Shown here: positions 34,939 through 42,875 of the stretch, piece after piece | Position numbering within the stretch: the stretch's first letter is position 1 | Layout of the letters: each line of letters starts with the position of its first letter | Notes under the pieces: generated by a model | Seen by the model: only the letters and a program-made list of their open reading frames with translations | Database searches by the model: none | What the model was told of the DNA's origin: nothing | DNA from: Calditrichia bacterium | GTDB lineage: Bacteria; Calditrichota; Calditrichia; RBG-13-44-9; J075 | NCBI GenBank assembly: GCA_028284905.1 | Contig: JANQQU010000028.1 | Location: forward strand, 79,061-143,060 | Length of the DNA: 64,000 nucleotides | Direction: 5' to 3' | Program-made: the position numbers and the translations under genes

Positions 34939-35391
34939 ATGACAGGAATGAGTCGTTTTATGGTAAATGAAGCAGAGGTTGCTGCGAAGGTGATGGATGG
35001 TGAAGCGATATTGATCGATCTTTCTTCAGGGAAATACTACAGTATGGATCTTGTTGGTGGATTTGTCTGGTCTTTGCTCTCATCACAGCATAGCGTGGAG
35101 GAAACCATCGCGGCGGTGACTGCTCACTATGAAGTTGCTGAGGAGCGGGCGGCAACCGATGTGAAAAAATTACTGGATGAATTACAAAAAGAAAAATTGA
35201 TCGTCGCCTCAAATGCCGAATCAGCTGCTGTGGCAGCACCGGCAGCACCAGCCGAGAAAAGTGAATACACCGAACCGAAGCTTTATACATATGAAGATAT
35301 GGGAGACCTCCTTGCCCTGGATCCACCGATGCCCGGGTTGACTGAAGTTCCCTGGGAAGGTGCGGATAATAAAACCGAAGAGGGAAAATAG
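34939..35391 (+). CDS. PqqD-family (RRE-type) protein with a leader-like C-terminal tail
   Basis: 150 residues, strong AAGGAG before the ATG. Residues 1-92 are a PqqD domain: an N-terminal beta part (AILIDLSSGKYYSMDLVG), then helices (GGFVWSLLSSQHSVEETIAA and DVKKLLDELQKEKLI), the winged fold that acts as a RiPP recognition element and binds leader peptides. An Ala/Pro linker (about 93-107) leads to a tail with Y110-T-E-P113-K-L115, then an acidic segment YEDMGDLLALDPPMPG and W139. YxxPxL is the leader motif read by RRE domains in lasso-peptide systems, so the protein seems to carry its own leader-like element. The gene overlaps the HPr-kinase-like gene by one base (TAGTG). PqqD domain call is secure; the role of the tail is inference. 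Confidence 0.87.
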   Translation: MTGMSRFMVNEAEVAAKVMDGEAILIDLSSGKYYSMDLVGGFVWSLLSSQHSVEETIAAVTAHYEVAEERAATDVKKLLDELQKEKLIVASNAESAAVAAPAAPAEKSEYTEPKLYTYEDMGDLLALDPPMPGLTEVPWEGADNKTEEGK

Positions 35392-36482
35392 TGTCCTCCT
35401 ATCAAGCCCTTTTCAATGCAATGAATCAGGCATACTACCGGGCGGAAGCATCTGTCGACGGCCCGGCAATTGTAACTGATTATATATTTGCCGGACATCC
35501 GGTGAGGATGTATAATGTTGCCGAATCGCTCAGTGAACGTATGCAACGGGCTTTTTCCTATCTTGAAAAATCAATCCATGATCAATCACCTTCTGGTCTG
35601 ATCATCAGACAATGGGACGAAGAGGCTACCGGCGTTTCCCTGCCCGAACAAGCAAGAACGCTTAATGAAGGCTGGGCATTCGAATACGAAGATGGCATAC
35701 TTTGTGGTTCAGCGGACGGAAGGTATGCGATGTTCCGGGAAGCGCAGACTGTGGCTCTCCTGGATCGTGTCGAAAAAGCATTCGTCGCCTGGCATCAATC
35801 TGCCCGGCAGATGCCAATCCATCAACAGTCTAAACCGCATAACCAGCTGCTGGCGATGTGGTATGGTGATCGGGGCATTCAGGTATTGCATGGTGGTATG
35901 GTCGCAAAGGACGCAGGGGCGGTTTTATTTGCCGGACCGAGCCGCGCCGGAAAGACTACATCCAGCCTGGTTTGCGCCCAGAACGGCTTTTCTTTTCTTG
36001 GGGAAGATTTTGTCGGGCTATCCCGGACAAAAACGGAGAGTTTTATCGGTCATAGCCTGTTTCATTCTGTTCGACTAACGCCAGAGCATCTGCGGCGATT
36101 TCCCCAAATGGCCAAATATGCACAGCCGGATATTTCCCCGCTCGATGCGAAAAAATTGATCTTTTTTTCGGATGCCTATTCCGGCAAAACAACCCTCTCA
36201 GCACCGGTAAAATTAATCCTCTTTCCCCGGGTGACGAACGCAGAGGAGATTTCCTTTGAGCCGATAAGTAAGGGAAAAGCCTTGTTAAGGTTTGCCTACA
36301 GCTGTTTACGTATTCCTTCGCGAACGAAAGGGAATGGTATGGATATTTTAGCGGATGTAATTAAAAGCACCCCAACTTTTTGGCTGAATCTGGGCCGTCA
36401 TCCGGAAGATATTCCCGGTGCTGTAGAAAATATATTATCTGAATTATATCCTCAGCAGGAAAAGCGAAATAAAGTTGGTTAG
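35391..36482 (+). CDS. HPr kinase-like (HprK-related) protein
   Basis: 363 residues, GTG start overlapping the PqqD stop. The C-terminal half (about 160-360) is an HprK/PEPCK-type P-loop kinase domain: HGGMVAKDAGAVLFAGPSRA with Walker A GPSRAGKTT (182-190, K188), and FLGEDFVGLSR holding the acidic metal-binding residues E205 and D206. The N-terminal half is a poorly conserved alpha/beta region seen in HprK-related proteins (the HPr-rel-A type). Real HprK phosphorylates HPr in sugar repression, but no HPr is in view; relatives beside PqqD-type genes phosphorylate peptides, for example the lasso peptide paeninodin. Here the PqqD protein or an unseen peptide is the likely substrate; this is inference. 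Confidence 0.83.
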   Translation: MSSYQALFNAMNQAYYRAEASVDGPAIVTDYIFAGHPVRMYNVAESLSERMQRAFSYLEKSIHDQSPSGLIIRQWDEEATGVSLPEQARTLNEGWAFEYEDGILCGSADGRYAMFREAQTVALLDRVEKAFVAWHQSARQMPIHQQSKPHNQLLAMWYGDRGIQVLHGGMVAKDAGAVLFAGPSRAGKTTSSLVCAQNGFSFLGEDFVGLSRTKTESFIGHSLFHSVRLTPEHLRRFPQMAKYAQPDISPLDAKKLIFFSDAYSGKTTLSAPVKLILFPRVTNAEEISFEPISKGKALLRFAYSCLRIPSRTKGNGMDILADVIKSTPTFWLNLGRHPEDIPGAVENILSELYPQQEKRNKVG

Positions 36483-36492
36483 TCGTAATAAA

Positions 36493-37227
36493 ATGAAAAA
36501 GAACATTCTGCAAAATGAGACCTTTCCACCAGCACTGATCAGTTGCATTATTCCGGTCTTCAACTGCGAAAAATACCTGGCAGAAGCATTGGAAAGCGTT
36601 TTTGCCCAGACTTATTCTCCGCTGGAGGTGATCGTTGTTGATGATGGCTCAACGGATGATACTTGCGAAATCATTGCTGCTTTTGCCAGTTGGTTAAAAT
36701 ATTTTCGGCAGCAAAATGCCGGCCCAGCCGCCGCCCGTAACAGGGGAATTAAACTGGCGAAAGGGCGCTTTATCGCTTTCCTTGATGCGGATGACTATTG
36801 GCATCCGGAAAAATTATCCCGGCAAATGGAAGCTTTTCAGGCAAATCCTGATCTGGAAGTATGTGTATCCCACATCCAAAATTTTCAAAGTGACGAGCTG
36901 AAGGGAAACACAGAACATGAATTAGCGTCCCGTCATTTCCGGCCATTTCCCGGGAATGTATGTCCAACGCTGCTGGCTAAAAGAGAAGCGTTCGAGAAAA
37001 CAGGCCTGTTCGATGAAACGCTGCGGACCGGTGAGGATTTGGATTGGTTTTTAAGAGCCAAAGATGCCGGCATCGTTAAGGAGATGCTTTCCGATGTACT
37101 CTTATATCGTCGCCTGCATAAGAATAATTTAACGAAGCGATGTGCAAACGAGACCCGCGACAATTTAATGCGTCATCTAAAAAAATTGGTAGACCGGCAT
37201 AAGCAGGAGAAAAATTCTTTTGAATAA
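36493..37227 (+). CDS. Short GT2-family glycosyltransferase, paralogue 2 of 3
   Basis: 244 residues from the ATG at 36493; a TTG at 36475, inside the previous gene and behind AGGAAAA, is possible. GT-A motifs: ISCIIPVFNCEKYLAEALES, VIVVDDGSTDDTCEIIAAF, GPAAARNRGIKLAKGRFIAF, and the metal site LDADDYWHPEK. C-terminal EDLDWFLRAKDAGIVKEML and LYRRLHKNNLTKR match paralogue 1. Follows the HPr-kinase-like gene within 10 bp, so it is in the same transcript. Donor and acceptor unknown. Confidence 0.9.
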   Translation: MKKNILQNETFPPALISCIIPVFNCEKYLAEALESVFAQTYSPLEVIVVDDGSTDDTCEIIAAFASWLKYFRQQNAGPAAARNRGIKLAKGRFIAFLDADDYWHPEKLSRQMEAFQANPDLEVCVSHIQNFQSDELKGNTEHELASRHFRPFPGNVCPTLLAKREAFEKTGLFDETLRTGEDLDWFLRAKDAGIVKEMLSDVLLYRRLHKNNLTKRCANETRDNLMRHLKKLVDRHKQEKNSFE

Positions 37228-37265
37228 TTTCCGAATAGCCGGTATATCGGGCGGAAGGCCTTAGC

Positions 37266-38336
37266 ATGCCGCTTCAAAAATTAAAAACATTACTCAAGCC
37301 GACAACATTATTACCGGCTGGCCGGGGACAAAGCGGCCAATTTAACCGAAAGCTTTCCGGGCCATTGCTAATGCTCTCGGCGAATCCTCCAATCTTTCAT
37401 CTGATGGATTGGGGAATGCGGGATAAAGTGCCGGCGGTACGGCGATTATTCAGATATTTAAAAAAGCGGCGCGCTTATTTTCTTTACACCTGTTCCTGGT
37501 TCAAGGAACGTCCTGAACAAGTCGCCTGGGTAAAGAAAGGTTTTCAGCGTCATACCCGGCAATTTCCTCTGCATCGCTTTATTGTACTTTGTGCAACAGA
37601 AAATCAACAGAAAGTGTTTTCTGAAAGCGGTATCGAAGCAATTTATTGCAATCAGAACTGTTTCTCGGATGAAAGCATTTATCATCCGTTGCCGGAGGCA
37701 GAGAAAATATATAATGCTGTATACGATGCCCGCATGTCGCCATTTAAACGCCATTGCCTTGCCGGAAAAGTATCACAACTGGCATTGATAACCAACATTC
37801 ATGATGGCAAAATTGACCCCAATTATGCCCGGGAGACAAAAGCCTGCCTGAAAAACGCCCACTGGTTCAATAATCCGTTTACTGATGAGTTTTACAAATT
37901 AAAGCCATCTGAAGTAAACCGGGCAATCAATCAGTGTAAAGTGGGATTATGCTTGTCCGCGGAAGAGGGGGCGATGTATGGCAGTATTCAATATTTGCTG
38001 GCAGGGCTGCCGATTGTCTCGACAAAGAGCCGGGGAGGGCGCGATGTCTTTTTCGACGATGACTACGTGCGAATTGTGGAAGACCACCCGGAAGCAGTTG
38101 CGGCAGGGGTAGTGGAGATGGCTAAATGCAGGATATCGCCGGTAGAGATTCGCAGGCGTACTTTAACTAAAATGCAAGTCCATCGCCATCGGCTGATCGA
38201 GCTGGTAAATTGTATTTATCGGGAAGAAAATGTCCGGAGAGATTTTGCGAGTGAATGGCCGCATGTTGCTTGCAATTACTTTGTCGATTATTCCCAAACG
38301 GTGCCGGAAATAATTGCACGGATTGGGAATGCCTAG
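37266..38336 (+). CDS. Putative GT-B fold glycosyltransferase
   Basis: 356 residues, GGAAGG upstream of the ATG. The C-terminal half resembles the donor domain of GT4-like enzymes: VGLCLSAEEGAMYGSIQYLL, then AGLPIVSTKSRGGRDVFFDD, with an acidic residue and a Gly-rich switch like that of GT4, but the classical E-x7-E is not obvious. The N-terminal half (HLMDWGMRDKVPAVRRLFRY ... KRRAYFLYTCSWFKERPEQV) is not recognised. It stands between two of the short GT2 paralogues. A glycosyltransferase role is likely from the C-terminal pattern and the setting; the family is not certain. Confidence 0.65.
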   Translation: MPLQKLKTLLKPTTLLPAGRGQSGQFNRKLSGPLLMLSANPPIFHLMDWGMRDKVPAVRRLFRYLKKRRAYFLYTCSWFKERPEQVAWVKKGFQRHTRQFPLHRFIVLCATENQQKVFSESGIEAIYCNQNCFSDESIYHPLPEAEKIYNAVYDARMSPFKRHCLAGKVSQLALITNIHDGKIDPNYARETKACLKNAHWFNNPFTDEFYKLKPSEVNRAINQCKVGLCLSAEEGAMYGSIQYLLAGLPIVSTKSRGGRDVFFDDDYVRIVEDHPEAVAAGVVEMAKCRISPVEIRRRTLTKMQVHRHRLIELVNCIYREENVRRDFASEWPHVACNYFVDYSQTVPEIIARIGNA

Positions 38337-38360
38337 GGTGTGAATAATGTTTATTCGCCT

Positions 38361-38409
38361 GACGTCGCCGTTGGCGGTGTCTGGCTAATTTGTGAAATGC
38401 CTTCGGCAT
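38361..38409 (+). terminator. Two hairpins between glycosyltransferase genes
   Basis: A 9-bp stem with a 3-nt loop at 38361-38381 (GACGTCGCC/GGCGGTGTC, with two G-T pairs) and a second at 38397-38409 (ATGCC-TTC-GGCAT). They lie in the 109-bp gap before the third short GT2 gene. There is no clear T-run, so they may be a weak terminator or an RNA processing site. Confidence 0.35.
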
Positions 38410-38445
38410 AGAAGAAAGAATAACGAAAAATGAACAGGTGATTTT

Positions 38446-39141
38446 ATGGAACAACCGCTTATCAGTTGTATTATCCCGACGTTTAATAGCGGAAAATATT
38501 TAGCAGCTACCCTTAAAAGTATTCTCGCCCAAACGTATCGGCCTATCGAAATTATTGTTGCGGATGACGGTTCCAGCGATGACACAAAGTCTGTGGCAGA
38601 AGCGTTTGGCGATGCGATTCAATTCCATCGTCAGGAAACAAAAGGGCCGGCAGCGACGCGTAATTTTGGCCTTTCCCGGGCAAAGGGAGAATTTGTTGCA
38701 TTTTTAGATGGCGATGATCTTTGGCATGAAGAAAAATTGACCCGCCAAATGAATCGTTTCCGGGAAAATCCGGATCTGGATATCTCGGTGACGCACGCCA
38801 AACTGTTTTGGCCGGAGTCGCTTGCCGGGGAAAAAGCACAGTATGCCGATCATCCTCGGGCAAAAGGAATTCCCGGATACGCAACGACGACCCTGCTTGC
38901 CCGGCGAAGCGTTTTCGATGAAATTGGTATTTTCGATACCCAATTCTGGTTTGGAGATGCTACCGATTGGTTTATGCGGGCAAACGAATCCGGATTGACC
39001 ATGGAGCTGCTGCCGGATGTGCTCACCTATCATCGCATGCACGAAAGCAATCTCACTCGCAGACGTAAAGAAGACAGCCGGGAAGAGTTCCTGAAAATTG
39101 TGAAGCAGTCCCTGGATCGTCGCCGGAAAAAAGTAGACTGA
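38446..39141 (+). CDS. Short GT2-family glycosyltransferase, paralogue 3 of 3
   Basis: 231 residues, AGGTGA upstream. GT-A motifs: LISCIIPTFNSGKYLAATLK, IIVADDGSSDDTKSVAEAF, GPAATRNFGLSRAKGEFVAF, and the metal site LDGDDLWHEEK. The C-terminal DATDWFMRANESGLTMELL and TYHRMHESNLTRR match the other two short GT2 genes. It differs most in the middle (WFGDATDW in place of an ED pair), which may mean a different acceptor. Followed after 31 bp by the PF11316-like gene. Confidence 0.9.
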   Translation: MEQPLISCIIPTFNSGKYLAATLKSILAQTYRPIEIIVADDGSSDDTKSVAEAFGDAIQFHRQETKGPAATRNFGLSRAKGEFVAFLDGDDLWHEEKLTRQMNRFRENPDLDISVTHAKLFWPESLAGEKAQYADHPRAKGIPGYATTTLLARRSVFDEIGIFDTQFWFGDATDWFMRANESGLTMELLPDVLTYHRMHESNLTRRRKEDSREEFLKIVKQSLDRRRKKVD

Positions 39142-39172
39142 GTGCTATGATTGCAAAGATCGCTGCAACTTC

Positions 39173-40231
39173 ATGAAGATCGCCCATTTCATTATCACCC
39201 GATTTTGTTACCGTGCCTGGGATACTTTTAGCCATATTAACGGTCCAACATTTAATGATCGATCCGATCCGCTCCGCCCGGAAAACCTCGAATTCCGACT
39301 GAAGTTACTGGAAATGATTGCTGCGCCGGCGATTCTCAATCAAACAAATCATAACTTTCGCTGGCTAATCATTGTCGACCGGGAATTACCCAGCCACTAC
39401 AGAGCTAAATTACAGCGGATAATTCAAGCCAAAGATAGCGCTTTTCTTTATACCTATACAGTCGGAGATCAGTTGGAATGCCTGGACTGGCTGGCGCCAT
39501 ATATCGAGGATAATACAGATGCAGTGGTTACCACCCTTCATGATGATGACGATGCAATTCCACTCGATTTTGTAGAAAAATTACAGGGGCATTTATTGAG
39601 CGAAGCAGCGCTGGAACAATCCACAGATTATAAAATCCTCGGTTGTAAGCAGATTGTTCAGTGGGATCTAATCACGTCCAGCGAATACCCGCTCGGTTGG
39701 AAATCCGATTGGCACCGCGGCAGCTCTGTTGCATCCTGTGGTTTTTCCATGTATTGTAAATATCCCCAATATAATTTTAGCATTTTGGGAATGCGCCATC
39801 CGTATGCGGAACATTACTTTAATACTGCAAGCGCGCAGAGCAATGAACACATCGCGCAATACCGGAAAAAATTCTTGAATATAGAAAAACCAGTATCAGA
39901 AAAGATAATGGACAACAGGTTCCATGATTTGAGCAGCGAGGTCGGGCCGGTATTAATGTCTAACCATTTCGGAAATGATCAAATTTGGCGATTGATCGAA
40001 AATAAATCCGGGAGGGAGCCGGTTAATGAAACAGATACCTTTTCCAGTTTTTCTATTAATTGGGAAATGGCCAGAAAGCAATCTCACTTATTTAGTATTC
40101 GCAATACTAAACGGCAATTATTCGGAAGAATATTTTCCGGGTTTGGCATGAGAATTTTTAATCCATCCCATGGTATTTTGCAGCAGCTAAAAGATCTTTT
40201 CGGTAAAGTCCGTTGGTTGGTATTCTCCTAA
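39173..40231 (+). CDS. Putative rhamnosyltransferase (PF11316-like, GT-A fold)
   Basis: 352 residues. The order FEYR-type start (LEFRLKLLEMIAAPAILNQT), then NFRWLIIVDRELPSHYRAKL and the metal-binding VTTLHDDDDAIPLDFVEKLQ, fits the putative rhamnosyltransferase family found in many surface glycan loci. The acidic DDDD run in TTLHDDDDAI stands where family members usually have LDADDA. No membrane helix. The family is assigned from a few Proteobacterial examples and the sugar is not proven. Part of the same plus-strand series. Confidence 0.72.
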   Translation: MKIAHFIITRFCYRAWDTFSHINGPTFNDRSDPLRPENLEFRLKLLEMIAAPAILNQTNHNFRWLIIVDRELPSHYRAKLQRIIQAKDSAFLYTYTVGDQLECLDWLAPYIEDNTDAVVTTLHDDDDAIPLDFVEKLQGHLLSEAALEQSTDYKILGCKQIVQWDLITSSEYPLGWKSDWHRGSSVASCGFSMYCKYPQYNFSILGMRHPYAEHYFNTASAQSNEHIAQYRKKFLNIEKPVSEKIMDNRFHDLSSEVGPVLMSNHFGNDQIWRLIENKSGREPVNETDTFSSFSINWEMARKQSHLFSIRNTKRQLFGRIFSGFGMRIFNPSHGILQQLKDLFGKVRWLVFS

Positions 40232-40262
40232 TTAATTAAAAGGTTCACTTCAGGTCTAACAT

Positions 40263-41456
40263 ATGCAATTCTCTAAAAAAGATAACCCTACATTTGCTTT
40301 GTTTTCTCTTTTACTGCCTTCCAATACTGAAACTTTGCTTTTACAGTCCTGCCTGTTGAATGGAGAAGCCTTAACGGTCGCCTGGGAGAAATTTCAGGGA
40401 AATTCGAACTTGCCGATAGAGTTTTTCAAACATGAAAAACAGGGACTAAAAAGGCTGCTGCCGCTATTATACAAAAATTTACTGGCACATAACCTGAAAT
40501 TGGATAAGAAATTCCAGACGGTGCTCCGTACTGCCCGGGTTCGGGAAGAACTTAGAAGCAAAACCTTTTTGGATGTCTTTCGGAAAACTCTGCACTCTTT
40601 AAAAAATAGCAATTTTCCGTATACGCTCTTAAAAGGCACCCTTCTGGCGGAAACTGTTTATAGTGATTGGTCGCTACGGCACTGCCATGATGTGGATATA
40701 CTCGTCGCCCGCTCCCATCTGGTTGCAGCAGAGAGGGCTTTGAAAAAAGCCGGGTTCGAACGGCCGGAAGGAGCAAGGCCAATCAGTAATTATGATGTTA
40801 CTGTATGCCATCCTTCTAATCTGCCGGTAGAGATTCATAGTGACCTATTCCCGGTTCATTTCTATCAGCCACCAATGCATGATTTATTGGAAAGAAGACA
40901 AACTGAGAATATCCTCGGTGTTGAATTACCAGTTTTTACACCAACAGATAACCTCTTCCATGTGATCGGTCATGCTGCTTGTTCGAGAAGCCGGGAGACC
41001 CTACGGTGGGTCTGCGATGCTCATATGCTTATAGATAAACATCAGATCGATTGGGATTTGTTTCTGAGTATAATACTGCAAAGCAAGATGTGTATTCCAT
41101 TTAGTATATTTCTCAATTATCTCAAAGAGGAATTTGCAGCACCAATACCGGAAAAAGTATTAAAACAGGTTGGATTTACTGCAGCTTGTGCCGGCCGAGC
41201 GGAGTTGGAAGCAGCATTTACCTGTCTACGCATGGGGAGAAACGGTACTGTGCGAAATTTACTCTACCATACCAGTGATGAAGTATTACGTAAACAACTG
41301 ATCCAGTGGCTGATGTTCCCATCAATGGAATGCCTCCGCTGGAGTTACGATATCGAAAAGCGTTGGGCAACCCCCTTTTACTATTTTTACCGGCCATTCA
41401 AATTTATTAGCGATTCCGTTCCCAAAATGCCCGGATTTAAAGTTTCACATGGATGA
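40263..41456 (+). CDS. NTP_transf_5 family nucleotidyltransferase, first copy
   Basis: 397 residues. The core LLKGTLLAETVYSDWSLRHC followed by HDVDILVARSHL contains the K-G and the D143-x-D145 metal pair of the uncharacterised nucleotidyltransferase family (PF14907). The first 90 residues are the usual helical cap (RLLPLLYKNLLAHN) and the C-terminal half (HVIGHAACSRSRETLRWVCD) is typical too. Family members often sit beside PqqD and HprK-like genes, and in some lasso-peptide clusters a related enzyme modifies the phosphorylated peptide. A second copy is at 46198-47334. The stop overlaps the sulfotransferase start by 8 bp, linking the two. Substrate unknown. Confidence 0.82.
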   Translation: MQFSKKDNPTFALFSLLLPSNTETLLLQSCLLNGEALTVAWEKFQGNSNLPIEFFKHEKQGLKRLLPLLYKNLLAHNLKLDKKFQTVLRTARVREELRSKTFLDVFRKTLHSLKNSNFPYTLLKGTLLAETVYSDWSLRHCHDVDILVARSHLVAAERALKKAGFERPEGARPISNYDVTVCHPSNLPVEIHSDLFPVHFYQPPMHDLLERRQTENILGVELPVFTPTDNLFHVIGHAACSRSRETLRWVCDAHMLIDKHQIDWDLFLSIILQSKMCIPFSIFLNYLKEEFAAPIPEKVLKQVGFTAACAGRAELEAAFTCLRMGRNGTVRNLLYHTSDEVLRKQLIQWLMFPSMECLRWSYDIEKRWATPFYYFYRPFKFISDSVPKMPGFKVSHG

Positions 41457-42168
41457 TAATACCTGGATAATCACCGGCATTCCCCGAAGCGGCACATCAT
41501 TGCTTGCTTCGCTGATATGCACTGTACCGAACTGTTATTGTGCGAATGAAATCTATTATAATGTCAAGACTTTAAAACGGGACTTAATACGCTTACGCAA
41601 ACGGCTTGCTCGGGGCAGAGCAGTACCAAATAAATGGCTGGGTGATACTGTGGCGACAGATACAATGACTGCAGGCTTGCAGACAGGGAAACGCAAAGTT
41701 GCCGGCGTATTTGATGCTCATTGCCTGGTTGCCAGCAAAGTGAATGTGCCTTACCTGTTTGCTTTGGAAAATTTGCTGATGGAGGGATTTCGGATTGCCG
41801 CATTAGTGCGCAATCCGCTTTATACCATTGCTTCCTGGAATTTGCCGACAACGTATGTCCCGGAAGCGCATCCTACCAAAGGGCGATATGTGGGCTGGCA
41901 CTACCATGGTAGCAATAAATATGAGCAACAGGCCGAACTTTGGAATCGCCTGGCTGCTATTTTACTGAATTACCCGCCAGAAATTTTGTTGCGCTATGAA
42001 GATCTGGTAGAAAGGCCGGAAAAATTCCTGACAAAAATCACCCGCCAAAAAACTGAGCTGACAGCATTGTCATCAAAAAATGATGAAGAACGTTACCAGC
42101 ATATTCCAGCAATTCGGGAAGCGATAGAAAAATACGCGCCCTTACGCCGGGAATTTGGTTATAAATGA
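41449..42168 (+). CDS. Sulfotransferase (PAPS-dependent), first copy
   Basis: 239 residues. The N-terminal loop TGIPRSGTSLLASLI (G10 to I23) is the 5'-phosphosulfate-binding motif, and ALVRNPLYTIASW around residues 119-131 is the 3'-phosphate motif with its Arg and Ser. Both are needed for PAPS binding, so this is an active-looking enzyme. It moves sulfate to a hydroxyl or amine of a glycan or peptide. PAPS synthesis genes are not in the window. Start overlaps the nucleotidyltransferase gene by 8 bp. The 3' end runs into the repeat at 42163-42240. Acceptor unknown. Confidence 0.88.
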   Translation: MDDNTWIITGIPRSGTSLLASLICTVPNCYCANEIYYNVKTLKRDLIRLRKRLARGRAVPNKWLGDTVATDTMTAGLQTGKRKVAGVFDAHCLVASKVNVPYLFALENLLMEGFRIAALVRNPLYTIASWNLPTTYVPEAHPTKGRYVGWHYHGSNKYEQQAELWNRLAAILLNYPPEILLRYEDLVERPEKFLTKITRQKTELTALSSKNDEERYQHIPAIREAIEKYAPLRREFGYK

Positions 42169-42240
42169 GCAAATGAGCAGATGAGCAATTTTATCGCCTG
42201 CTCATTTGTATATTTGCCCATTTGCCCATTTGCCCATTTT
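42163..42240. repeat. Array of 8-bp AAATGAGC and GCCCATTT units
   Basis: Two AAATGAGC units and one AGATGAGC lead into a 13-nt spacer, then GCTCATTT, GTATATTT and three GCCCATTT units. The two sides are partly complementary (ATGAGC/GCTCAT), so a stem can form. The array begins inside the stop region of the first sulfotransferase and ends 14 bp before the second. It is the only member of the family where the unit changes sequence within one copy. Confidence 0.75.
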
Positions 42241-42254
42241 CAAACTCCCTTCAC

Positions 42255-42875
42255 ATGTCCAAAAACCCATCTCCGAAAATATTCTGCATCGGCTTTCATA
42301 AAACCGGAACTATGTCGCTGGAAAAAGCCCTGACGATCTTAGGCTACCGGGTAACCGGACCGAATGGCTTCAATGATCCGGAAATAGCCGAAAATGCCCG
42401 GAAAATGGTGAACGAATTAGTGCCGCAATATGATGCCTTCCAGGATAATCCCTGGCCGCTCTTTTATAAGGAGATGGATGAGCAATATCCTGGTAGTAAG
42501 TTTATCCTGACGCTGCGTCCCACCGATGAATGGCTGGCCAGCGCCGTGCATTTTTTTGGTGCAGAGAGTACCCCAATGCGCGAATGGATCTACGGTGCCG
42601 GTTCGCCATTAGGAAATGAATCAACATATACCAAACGCTTTGAAACTCACAATAAAACAGTGCTTCAATACTTTAAGGAACGTCCGGATGATCTATTGAT
42701 TTTGCGAATTACCGCTGGAGATGGCTGGGAAAAGCTATGCCCGTTTTTAGATAAAGAAATCCCTGAGGTGCCATTTCCGCATATCAATAAAGCAACAAAT
42801 GTTTCCCGTCGAATTATCGCAGTATCCTTTTTAAAACGAGTATTCGGAATGAAATCTAACAGAAAGGATTCATGA
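42255..42875 (+). CDS. Sulfotransferase, second copy (Sulfotransfer_4-like)
   Basis: 206 residues from the ATG at 42255; an ATG at 42222 lies inside the repeat array and is unlikely. The opening KIFCIGFHKTGTMSLEKALT (G13-FHKTGT) is the PAPS-binding loop of the sulfotransferase group that includes NAD-dependent epimerase-adjacent enzymes (PF17784-like). FILTLRPTDEWLASAV holds the 3'-phosphate site (R and S). It differs clearly from the first copy (FHKTGT against IPRSGTS), so it is not a simple duplication. The stop overlaps the next gene by 4 bp. Substrate unknown, probably the same surface molecule. Confidence 0.87.
   Translation: MSKNPSPKIFCIGFHKTGTMSLEKALTILGYRVTGPNGFNDPEIAENARKMVNELVPQYDAFQDNPWPLFYKEMDEQYPGSKFILTLRPTDEWLASAVHFFGAESTPMREWIYGAGSPLGNESTYTKRFETHNKTVLQYFKERPDDLLILRITAGDGWEKLCPFLDKEIPEVPFPHINKATNVSRRIIAVSFLKRVFGMKSNRKDS

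Noticed and set aside
34939..42875. Complete lasso-peptide biosynthetic cluster
   Set aside because: PqqD, kinase, nucleotidyltransferase and sulfotransferase are present, but no transglutaminase-like B2, no asparagine-synthase-like C and no precursor peptide gene were found.
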